Positions 24,099 to 31,439 of a stretch of 64,000 nucleotides of DNA are shown one piece after another (position 1 is the stretch's first letter; every line of letters begins with the position of its first letter). Below the pieces are notes generated by a model that made no database searches, was not told the DNA's origin, and saw nothing but the letters and a program-made list of their open reading frames with translations. Position numbers and translations under genes: made by a program. The stretch covers positions 62,001-126,000 of the forward strand of contig NZ_JACYOF010000009.1 of NCBI RefSeq assembly GCF_014932895.1, given 5' to 3'. This DNA is from Bacillus thuringiensis (GTDB lineage: Bacteria; Bacillota; Bacilli; Bacillales; Bacillaceae_G).

Positions 24099-26036
24099 AT
24101 GTTTGCGTTCAAAAGTAAAAAGTCCAAAAAGGAAAAACAAGAAGAACTAAAAAAGAAGAAAGGTTATAACCCTCATTTAGTAGCTAGAGTTCAGCCACAA
24201 GGGGGAATCAGTTTTAAAGAAAATTATGTGCAAACAGGTGATGGATTAAATACTTGTATTCATGTTTTTGATTATCCAACAGAAGTAAATGATTTTTGGT
24301 TAGAGCCAATTATGAATATGCCGAATGTGATTACGACATTAGATGTAATGAGTGATGACCGAAAAGAGGTCGTTGAATCGATTAATAAATCCATGAGTGA
24401 ACAAAGCGTTCGGCATGATACAGCGAAGGATAATATAGATCGAATTGATGCGAAAAATGAATTTTTAGAGCTGGAAGCTTTATATACGGATTTGAAACAA
24501 GGTGAGGTCATGAAACGTATTCATATCCGTATCTATGTTTCCGCTAGAACATTAGATGAGTTAGAAAAACAAGTAAAAGAAATCATGGAAATATTAGAAT
24601 CTTATAACTTTCGCGGAGCTGTCTTCTTAAACGAACAAGAGTATGAATGGGATGCACTCGTAGCGAGCTTTGATACACAAAAAAATTATGTAAACAGAAG
24701 AAAGGGAAAAGAAATTCCGGCAGTCAGTTTGGCTGGTGGGTGTCCGTTTCATTATTCTTATTTGCATGACCCATACGGTACGTATTATGGAACAACGAAA
24801 ACAAAAGGAAATGTTATTTTTGATATTTTTCATAAAGACGAACAAAGAAAGTTTTATAACGGTGTAATGATTGGAAAACCTGGTGCTGGAAAATCAACAT
24901 TGTTAAAAAAGGAGACTGTTGACTATGCAAGTAAAGGTCACTTTATTCGTGTATTTGATGTGGTAGAAGAGTTCACAGATACAGTGGAAGAACTAGGTGG
25001 AAAGACAATTTCATTAGATGGATCGGAAGGTCAAATTAACCCACTTCAAGTGTATAAAACAGCGGAACTTGAGGAGGTTAGTTTTACTCAGCATTTATCT
25101 AAACTGACAATCTTTTATCGATTCATTGCACCAGAAGCAAAAGATGATGAAATTAAAGAATATGAAAATTTACTTCGTAAATTATATATTCGTATGGGAT
25201 TATGGAATGATGAAAAAGGAGCGAAAAATGAAATTACAACAAGAAAATCAAAAGAATATCCTATTTTCTCTGACTTTTTAATGTTTGTTCGCAAAGAATT
25301 ATATCAAGATGTAGAAGCTAAAAAACATCATGATAATTTAGGAGACAGTAGAATTCATCGTTTAGAATTAATTGAATTAAATCTTACGAATTTAGTAGAA
25401 GCATATGCAGAATTATTTGATGGGCATTCTACAATTGAAGATTTCAAAAAAGAACAAGTTGTATCCTTTTCCTTACGGAATATATCCAGTTTTAAACCAG
25501 AAGTATTCCAGGCACAGATTTTTAATGTGTTAAATCTCCTCTGGGATGAAATGATTTCAAATGGTGCGCCTCAATTAAAAGCCTTTAACAAAAAGCAACT
25601 GGCTTTTGAAGATGCTGTACGATATTTAATTATTATTGACGAGGCGCATCATATTATTAACACACGAAAAGAAAGTGCTCACGCCTTACAATTTTTAACG
25701 AAACTTAGCCGAGAAGATCGAAAATATTTTGCAGGGCTTTTATATGCAAGTCATACGATTCGAGACTTTGTACCGGAAGGGTCTTCACAAGAAATGATTG
25801 ATGAAATCAAAAAACTCTTTGAACTTACACAGTATAAATTTATTATGCAGCAAGATAATAATAGTTTAGATATGTTACGAAAAGTATTTGCAGGACAGCT
25901 AAGTGAAAGTGAGATTGCAGCAATTCCACATTTACCAACAGGGGATGTCATTTTAAGTATTGGAGCTGTAAAAAACATTCACTTCCATGTAGAAGTAACA
26001 GATGAAGAATTGATGTTATTCGGGGGAGGTGCTTGA
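24099..26036 (+). CDS. virB4: VirB4/PrgJ-type T4SS ATPase
   Basis: 645 aa; GAGGGGG upstream. N-terminal segment LVARVQPQGGISFKENYVQT matches PrgJ-like VirB4. Walker A GVMIGKPGAGKSTLLKKE (about residue 255), Walker B YLIIIDEAHHIINT (about 510), and the motif LSREDRKYFAGLLYASH further on. It powers channel assembly and transfer. The stop codon precedes the next gene by 4 bp, so the two are probably coupled. Confidence 0.92.
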   Translation: MFAFKSKKSKKEKQEELKKKKGYNPHLVARVQPQGGISFKENYVQTGDGLNTCIHVFDYPTEVNDFWLEPIMNMPNVITTLDVMSDDRKEVVESINKSMSEQSVRHDTAKDNIDRIDAKNEFLELEALYTDLKQGEVMKRIHIRIYVSARTLDELEKQVKEIMEILESYNFRGAVFLNEQEYEWDALVASFDTQKNYVNRRKGKEIPAVSLAGGCPFHYSYLHDPYGTYYGTTKTKGNVIFDIFHKDEQRKFYNGVMIGKPGAGKSTLLKKETVDYASKGHFIRVFDVVEEFTDTVEELGGKTISLDGSEGQINPLQVYKTAELEEVSFTQHLSKLTIFYRFIAPEAKDDEIKEYENLLRKLYIRMGLWNDEKGAKNEITTRKSKEYPIFSDFLMFVRKELYQDVEAKKHHDNLGDSRIHRLELIELNLTNLVEAYAELFDGHSTIEDFKKEQVVSFSLRNISSFKPEVFQAQIFNVLNLLWDEMISNGAPQLKAFNKKQLAFEDAVRYLIIIDEAHHIINTRKESAHALQFLTKLSREDRKYFAGLLYASHTIRDFVPEGSSQEMIDEIKKLFELTQYKFIMQQDNNSLDMLRKVFAGQLSESEIAAIPHLPTGDVILSIGAVKNIHFHVEVTDEELMLFGGGA

Positions 26037-26040
26037 TATC

Positions 26041-27168
26041 ATGCATCTAGTTTTAAAGGTTATACCAAAGAAATGGCTCATCACTTTAGCGCTCATTGTG
26101 ATGGGTCTTTTTTCTTTTCTTTTACTTGGAGTCGTTAGTATTTTCATAGCGGCAATGGGGAGTGATAGTGGAACAGACACAGGTGATATTACGTATACAG
26201 GTGAGGGGCAAGTCATGAATGTTTCGCCCGAAGTTTTAAAATGGGAGCCAACCATTCGGAAGTATGCGAAAGAGTTTGGAGTAGAACCATTTGTTGCTTT
26301 AATGCTTGCACAAATGATGCAGGAGAGCGGCGGGCGAGGTAGCGATCCGATGCAATCATCAGAGGGCGCTTTTAATACAAAATATTGTAAATCACCGAAC
26401 TGTATTACCGATCCCGATTACAGTATTTGGGCTGGTGTACAGGAATTTAAACATGCGATAGAGCGAGCTGGTGTAACGGGTCCAGGTGACATGGATCATA
26501 TCAAAACAGCACTTCAAGCGTATAACTTCGGGACGGGATTTTTTGATTTTGTTAATTCAAATGGTGGTAAATATACGAAAGAATTAGCAATCAAATTTTC
26601 ACAACAACAGTATCAAAAAGTAAAACATACTGGTATGTATCATTGCCTTAGACCAGAGGCCGTACCGTATGAAGCGTGCTTCGGCGATATTTTGTACGTT
26701 GACGCAGTTTTGAAATATTATCAGCCGGGTACTGTCGTTTCTGGTGGAGGAGGAAATGCAGGAAGTGGAGGAAGTAGCGGTTCAAAAGTTGCCGATGTTG
26801 GCCGTCAATGGATAGGTCGTTCTACGTACGTATTTGGTGGTGGGCGAACGCAATCAGATATCGCACGAGGCATCTTTGATTGTAGTAGTTTTGTACGGTG
26901 GGCGTTTGAACAAGTAGGAATGAATGTTGGAGATATTGGTGGAACAACAACAGAAACATTGAATAAAATCGGTACAAAAGTATCAACGAATGATATGAAA
27001 CCAGGTGATGTTATTTTCTTTGATACTTATAAGCATGATGGGCATGTTGGCATTGTAATTGATAAAAATACTTTCATTGGATGCCAAACAAATAAAGGTG
27101 TTTCCATTGAAGATTTAAATAATCCGTATTGGAAAAAAGTCTTTTCTGGTCATGTAAGAAGGTTCTAA
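26041..27168 (+). CDS. Bifunctional VirB1/CwlT-like muramidase + NlpC/P60 peptidase
   Basis: 375 aa from ATG 26041. One N-terminal membrane helix (LITLALIVMGLFSFLLLGVV). A lysozyme/transglycosylase-like domain (about 60-220: VEPFVALMLAQMMQESGGRG) with catalytic-type Glu in MQESGG. A Gly/Ser linker. A C-terminal NlpC/P60 domain (about 245-375) with FDCSSFVRWAF (Cys) and HDGHVGIV (His). Same layout as CwlT of ICEBs1: it opens peptidoglycan locally for the conjugation channel. Confidence 0.9.
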   Translation: MHLVLKVIPKKWLITLALIVMGLFSFLLLGVVSIFIAAMGSDSGTDTGDITYTGEGQVMNVSPEVLKWEPTIRKYAKEFGVEPFVALMLAQMMQESGGRGSDPMQSSEGAFNTKYCKSPNCITDPDYSIWAGVQEFKHAIERAGVTGPGDMDHIKTALQAYNFGTGFFDFVNSNGGKYTKELAIKFSQQQYQKVKHTGMYHCLRPEAVPYEACFGDILYVDAVLKYYQPGTVVSGGGGNAGSGGSSGSKVADVGRQWIGRSTYVFGGGRTQSDIARGIFDCSSFVRWAFEQVGMNVGDIGGTTTETLNKIGTKVSTNDMKPGDVIFFDTYKHDGHVGIVIDKNTFIGCQTNKGVSIEDLNNPYWKKVFSGHVRRF

Positions 27169-27197
27169 AAAAATTCAAAAGTAAAGGGGAAATTAAT

Positions 27198-27470
27198 ATG
27201 AAATTAATAGAAGCGCCGTTTGAGGAATTTAAAAATGAAGTTATTAAACCATCAAATTATTTGATACAAAATGTTGATGATTCAAATTTTCTTTTACATC
27301 GAGAATTGAAAGAAAATGAGATACCGCACTTTATAGAACATGACACATTTCACTATGAAGGGAAAACTTATTTATGGGTGATAGCAAATTTCCCATCAGA
27401 AGATGCAGCAAAAACAGCAATACAAACATACTGGAATGCTACTAAACAACTAAACGATATTACGAAGTAA
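27198..27470 (+). CDS. Hypothetical 90-aa T4SS-operon protein
   Basis: ATG 27198 is preceded by AAAGGGG; the longer frame overlapping the hydrolase is not needed. Product MKLIEAPFEEFKNEVIKPSN ... WVIANFPSEDAAKTAIQTYW looks like a compact alpha/beta soluble domain. Not recognised. Confidence 0.6.
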   Translation: MKLIEAPFEEFKNEVIKPSNYLIQNVDDSNFLLHRELKENEIPHFIEHDTFHYEGKTYLWVIANFPSEDAAKTAIQTYWNATKQLNDITK

Positions 27471-27483
27471 AGGAGAAATTAAT

Positions 27484-28062
27484 ATGAAAGATAAACGAAA
27501 ATCCTTGTTTATTGTGTTTGTCATTTTAGTTGTAGGTGTAACAGCTTTTAATATCTATTTGAGCAAAAAATCAATGAGTGATGGCAAAGAAAAGCAGCTA
27601 AAACTTTCAAATGAATTACTAACAAAGCAAAATGATGACTTAAAAAAACGATTGGATAAGGTGCTTCCTTCCGCACAAGAACAACAGAGAAGGGCGTATT
27701 TAACGACAGCTGAAACGTTTATACAATTATCATTTCACAGAGAAAAAGAAGGGTACAGCGAGCGAAAAGAAAAGGCAAAATCCATTATGAGTGAAGAGCT
27801 TTTACAACAATTTTATCCAACTGATAAATACGAATTAGGAGATACGTATAAAACGAAACCAATAGAAATGAAGTTTTATTTACAAGAAAATGAACCCGAT
27901 AAAGAAGAAGTAAATGTGTTAGCTGAATTTATAAATGTCACGACGGATTCAACGCAAAATCGAGAAGAAAAAGTAAACAATGTGTTGCGAATCATCATAA
28001 AAAAAGAAAAGGAAACATGGCGAGTTACAAGTGTAGAAGAACTAAATATGAAAGTTCTATAA
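27484..28062 (+). CDS. VirB8/TcpC-like membrane protein
   Basis: 192 aa; AAAGGAG upstream. One N-terminal helix (SLFIVFVILVVGVTAFNIYL), a short coiled segment, then an NTF2-like extracytoplasmic domain (AETFIQLSFHREKEGYSERK ... VNNVLRIIIKKEKETWRVTS). The final W-x-V-xx-V/E pattern is characteristic of VirB8/TcpC-type domains. Probable channel scaffold. Confidence 0.65.
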   Translation: MKDKRKSLFIVFVILVVGVTAFNIYLSKKSMSDGKEKQLKLSNELLTKQNDDLKKRLDKVLPSAQEQQRRAYLTTAETFIQLSFHREKEGYSERKEKAKSIMSEELLQQFYPTDKYELGDTYKTKPIEMKFYLQENEPDKEEVNVLAEFINVTTDSTQNREEKVNNVLRIIIKKEKETWRVTSVEELNMKVL

Positions 28063-28083
28063 CGAAAAAGGCGGGGTGATATT

Positions 28084-28977
28084 GTGATAAGTGCAATCGG
28101 TAAGAAGAGCGAAAGAATCAATCTAAGAAAAAATAAATCGTGGGTCTACCTAGCAATTATCAGTTTTCTATTTTTTGGTTTTTTCGCTTTCTTAACATCG
28201 AAAATTTACATGCCAAACGATGAAAAACTATTTCATACGGAAACAAATAAAGTGATCAAGTTGTCGGGAATGGGGAAATTGATTGTAGAGCAAAGGGAAT
28301 ACAATCCACACAAAAACTTTATACAAATTCGTTTTCGAATAGAAGGATATGAGGAAACAGGATTTACGTTTAAGGCACAAGAAAAAGCAAAATCTGGTGT
28401 TCAATTACCTGTCAAAGTGTTGTATGAAGAGAACGGAAATTATGTGGTTGAAGTAAAAGAGTTATCTCCGAATTGGGGAGCGTTAGCTTTCGATATTTAC
28501 AATAAAAACGGTGAAAAAGAACAAATGGATATTCGTAAATTTACGCAAGATGTTAACGAATATGAAGAAAATGCATCAACAAAAAGTCCGAATAAATTAG
28601 TTCAGACGATTTTTACTGATCAAAGAAAAACAAAAGCAAATGATGAATTATTAGCTGAAAATAAAAAAACATATGAGTTAGATTTTATAGAAAGGGACAA
28701 AAAGGATATTGAAACAAAGATCGAAAATTATGGAAAAGCTATCAAGCTTGAAGAAGAAAATGGGAAGACAGTTTTTGAGAAAGTAAAAGAGCTGAAAGAT
28801 GAAATGAAGTACCAAACCGAAGCAGAAAAAACCGAAACACAATCCCAAATAGCATCCTTAGAATCTAAAATAAAATCATCAGAAAAGAACGTTGAATTGT
28901 TTAAAGGAGAACAAAAAATTGCACGAGATAAGATCAAAAAATTAGACGAAAAGGCAAAAGAAATTAATAAAAAGTGA
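28084..28977 (+). CDS. Bitopic membrane protein with coiled coil, T4SS region
   Basis: 297 aa from GTG 28084 (GGGGTGAT upstream). One membrane helix (VYLAIISFLFFGFFAFLTSK), a beta-rich middle (LIVEQREYNPHKNFIQIRFR ... NYVVEVKELSPNW) and a C-terminal coiled coil of about 90 residues. Last gene before the candidate oriT. Not recognised; possibly a wall-spanning scaffold. Confidence 0.6.
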   Translation: MISAIGKKSERINLRKNKSWVYLAIISFLFFGFFAFLTSKIYMPNDEKLFHTETNKVIKLSGMGKLIVEQREYNPHKNFIQIRFRIEGYEETGFTFKAQEKAKSGVQLPVKVLYEENGNYVVEVKELSPNWGALAFDIYNKNGEKEQMDIRKFTQDVNEYEENASTKSPNKLVQTIFTDQRKTKANDELLAENKKTYELDFIERDKKDIETKIENYGKAIKLEEENGKTVFEKVKELKDEMKYQTEAEKTETQSQIASLESKIKSSEKNVELFKGEQKIARDKIKKLDEKAKEINKK

Positions 28978-28984
28978 AAAAAGT

Positions 28985-29195
28985 CATGTCGTGAGTGAGT
29001 CTACATCAGGGGATTTCGTATCGTGAGTGAGTCCACATCACGAAAAAATGAGTCGTGAGTGAGTCTACATCAGAAGATTTTATGTCGTGAGTGAGTCTAC
29101 ACCTAGAAGGTTTTCTTGTTCCCATCGTTTCGCTAGGCTCCGCCTAGCTTCACACCTTAGGTGGGAACAAAAACCCCTTATGCTCTTCTCACTAT
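28985..29195. other. oriT: Candidate origin of transfer (oriT)
   Basis: A non-coding gap just upstream of the relaxosome genes. It contains four direct repeats (TCGTGAGTGAGTCTACATCA and variants) starting at 28989, 29021, 29053 and 29085, i.e. exactly 32 bp apart, about three helical turns. Then comes a nested inverted repeat: TTGTTCCCA (29116) with TGGGAACAA (29162), enclosing GCTAGGC-TCC-GCCTAGC (29132-29148). AACCCCTTATGCTC follows and may hold the nick site. Repeats plus hairpin plus adjacent relaxase is the classic oriT layout; the nick position is unknown. Confidence 0.75.
28989..29104 (+). repeat. Four 20-bp direct repeats with 32-bp period
   Basis: Copies at 28989-29008, 29021-29040, 29053-29072 and 29085-29104; the second has CC for CT and the fourth ends ACACCT. 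Likely binding sites of the RHH accessory protein encoded next to it. Confidence 0.85.
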
Positions 29196-29236
29196 TTTTT
29201 GATCTCTACCCAGAATTGCAGAAAGGAGAGGGAAAA

Positions 29237-29497
29237 GTGGAAATTAGAATAAGAGAAGTAGATCCAATTGCCGTAAAGAAAATAGATGAAATGGCAAAGA
29301 GGAACGGATTATCCCGGCAAAAATTTTTGAAAGCTCAAATTGAAATGCTGGCATTTTTTCAGCAACAAAATAAAAGGGAAATGGAATTAGAAAATCTCGT
29401 TGAAAAGAACATCCATATGATGAGTGATTGTTATAGCGCAATGGAAAAAATGAATGAGTTTATTCGAATGATGATGCAGGATGTTGAAAATGAGTAA
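29237..29497 (+). CDS. Relaxosome accessory protein, ribbon-helix-helix type (MobC-like)
   Basis: 86 aa from GTG 29237 with AAAGGAGAG upstream; the longer frame would run through the oriT hairpin. VEIRIREVDPIAVKKIDEMA followed by GLSRQKFLKAQIEML is a ribbon-helix-helix fold. The rest is helical. Overlaps the relaxase gene by 8 bp, so both are co-translated. It probably binds the 32-bp-spaced repeats. Confidence 0.7.
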   Translation: MEIRIREVDPIAVKKIDEMAKRNGLSRQKFLKAQIEMLAFFQQQNKREMELENLVEKNIHMMSDCYSAMEKMNEFIRMMMQDVENE

Positions 29498-30683
29498 TAC
29501 CGTTTCTGTTCAATCTTCAGTCACACCGGGTGTTGTTTTGAAAACGAAATTTGTGTTACCAAGTTCCGATGCTTTTCAGAACTATATCGAGTATGTAGAT
29601 CGGGAGGAAGCGAAAGGTGAAGTGAAGCTGAATCCGAAAATGTTCGAAACGTATCAAGAGTATATGGGGAATCCAGAAAAGACATCGGCACTATTTACGG
29701 AACATGCAAACCGTTTAACAAAAAGGGAGAAACAATCCTTAAAGGAAATGTTTAAAACCGCTCATGAAAATGGAAGTATCATGTGGCAAGATGTCATTTC
29801 TTTTCATAATCCTTGGTTAGAAGAACAAGGCATTTATGATGAGAAAACAAAAACATTGGATGAAAAAAAGTTGATGGATGTAACACGGCTTGCGATGAAG
29901 GAAATGCAAAAAAGAGAGGGATTAGAAAAGAGCTCTATCTGGTCGGCGGCCATTCATTTTAATACAGATAATATTCACATACATGTAGCGACTGTTGAAC
30001 CATTTCCAACGAGAGAACGTGGCAAAAGAAAACCCAAAACATTAGATGCGATGAAGGGAAAAGTCGTAAATAACTTGTTAGATCGTAAGCAGGAACAGAA
30101 AAAAATTAATGATTTGATTCGGAATAATATGGTGGGAGGTAAAAAAGAAGATACCGTTTTTAATTGGCGCAATCAACATTTGAAACCGTTGTTTTTACAA
30201 ATCTATAAACAATTACCAAGTGATAAAAGACAGTGGCAATATAGCTACAATACCATTCAACCATTGAAGCCGGAAATTGATGAATTAAGCAGACGATATA
30301 TTCAACATCATCATAAAAAAGATTACGATCAGTTTCTCCAAAAGCTAGATAAAGAAGTTCAAGTTTTTAAAGAAGCATATGGGGAAGGCAAGTATGATAA
30401 GAAGCAATATGAAAATTACAAGACGAATAAAATAAATGACTTATATAAAAGAATGGGTAACGCCTTTTTACAGGAAATGAAGGCATACGATAAAGAACAA
30501 AAGAGAATCCATCACACGAAAAAATCAAAGACGTTTCGAAAATTTCAGCAGAATGTATCTATTCAGTACTCTATGAGAAAAGTGGAGGGTGCTTTTAAAA
30601 GTGAATATGAAAGTTGGAAGAACCAAAAGTACTACGAACGTATGCAAAAAGAAAGTGCATATCAAAACGAGAGGGGTTATTAA
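29490..30683 (+). CDS. MobP-family conjugative relaxase
   Basis: 397 aa from ATG 29490, inside the end of the accessory gene and 8 bases after an AGG; ATG 29481 is an alternative. The HUH metal-binding motif is visible in AAIHFNTDNIHIHVATVEP (about residues 153-171), followed by KTLDAMKGKVVNNLLDRKQE, typical of the MobP2 relaxases of Firmicutes. The upstream catalytic Tyr is not assigned with certainty. The C-terminal half is Lys-rich and helical. It nicks oriT and pilots the strand into the recipient. Confidence 0.85.
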   Translation: MSNTVSVQSSVTPGVVLKTKFVLPSSDAFQNYIEYVDREEAKGEVKLNPKMFETYQEYMGNPEKTSALFTEHANRLTKREKQSLKEMFKTAHENGSIMWQDVISFHNPWLEEQGIYDEKTKTLDEKKLMDVTRLAMKEMQKREGLEKSSIWSAAIHFNTDNIHIHVATVEPFPTRERGKRKPKTLDAMKGKVVNNLLDRKQEQKKINDLIRNNMVGGKKEDTVFNWRNQHLKPLFLQIYKQLPSDKRQWQYSYNTIQPLKPEIDELSRRYIQHHHKKDYDQFLQKLDKEVQVFKEAYGEGKYDKKQYENYKTNKINDLYKRMGNAFLQEMKAYDKEQKRIHHTKKSKTFRKFQQNVSIQYSMRKVEGAFKSEYESWKNQKYYERMQKESAYQNERGY

Positions 30684-31121
30684 ATGAAAGACTTTCGCAT
30701 GCAAATTACAGTAGATGAGGAAACAGATACGTATATTAAGGATTATATGGAAGAACACAATATCAGATATAACGGTGAAGCAATTGTTAGGATTTGTAGA
30801 GAACATCAAGCATCAAAAAATACAGAATGGTCATTGAATTATGTTTCTGAAATTGTTTCAAAAAATCTACATGATGTATTGAAAAGTGAGTTAACAAAAA
30901 TACGTCTTGGTGCAAACAGTGCGGATCGAAATACACAAGTTTTAATTGAATTAATGAATGGATACTTTTTTGCTAACGACTTGGATTTAGAAAGTATTAT
31001 TACAACGGATAAAATAGAGGTCGGCGGCGTGAAGATAGCGAAAGAAGTCGTAGCGGAACGCATCAGTAATGCACGACAAAAACGTATAGATCATGAGGCA
31101 TCAAAGAACAATGTAACGTAA
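30684..31121 (+). CDS. Relaxosome-associated RHH-like protein
   Basis: 145 aa, starts directly after the relaxase stop; GAGAGGGG upstream. N-terminal FRMQITVDEETDTYIKDYME and EAIVRICREHQAS look like a ribbon-helix-helix; the C-terminal half is helical. Probably a second DNA-binding partner of the relaxase. Confidence 0.55.
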   Translation: MKDFRMQITVDEETDTYIKDYMEEHNIRYNGEAIVRICREHQASKNTEWSLNYVSEIVSKNLHDVLKSELTKIRLGANSADRNTQVLIELMNGYFFANDLDLESIITTDKIEVGGVKIAKEVVAERISNARQKRIDHEASKNNVT

Positions 31122-31138
31122 GATACATTGTTCTTTTT
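31105..31138 (+). terminator. Intrinsic terminator after relaxosome genes
   Basis: AAGAACAATGTA pairs with TACATTGTTCTT and ends in T6, overlapping the last codons of the 30684 gene. Confidence 0.75.
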
Positions 31139-31163
31139 TATAAAAAAATAGGAGGTTTTAAGG

Positions 31164-31439
31164 ATGTTATTATTTCATGAAGATATCGCATTAGGAGTTA
31201 TTAAAGAAATTGGGGAAGATGAAATTGTGTTACTTGTAAAGGATGAAGAATTAGTAATTAAAATTACAAGAGAACAAGTTAGTGAACTGGCAGCCCATGT
31301 CATGAATCAAGAAAATATGTTAGTTCCGGTTAATGTAAAAACTCATGAGCTATTCTTTGATACATCTGAAAGATGGAATGAAAAAGAAATGGAGGAATTG
31401 CAAAAAGCGAGTGAAAGTGTAGGGGAAGAATATGAGTAA
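31164..31439 (+). CDS. Hypothetical 91-aa acidic protein
   Basis: AGGAGG upstream. MLLFHEDIALGVIKEIGEDE ... EQVSELAAHVMNQENMLVPV: beta-rich start, helical acidic end. Overlaps the ArdC-like gene by 8 bp (ATGAG...), so translationally coupled. Not recognised. Confidence 0.6.
   Translation: MLLFHEDIALGVIKEIGEDEIVLLVKDEELVIKITREQVSELAAHVMNQENMLVPVNVKTHELFFDTSERWNEKEMEELQKASESVGEEYE

Noticed and set aside
28989-29104. Short CRISPR array
   Set aside because: Only four 20-bp repeats with 12-bp gaps that are too short for spacers, in an oriT context and with no cas genes.
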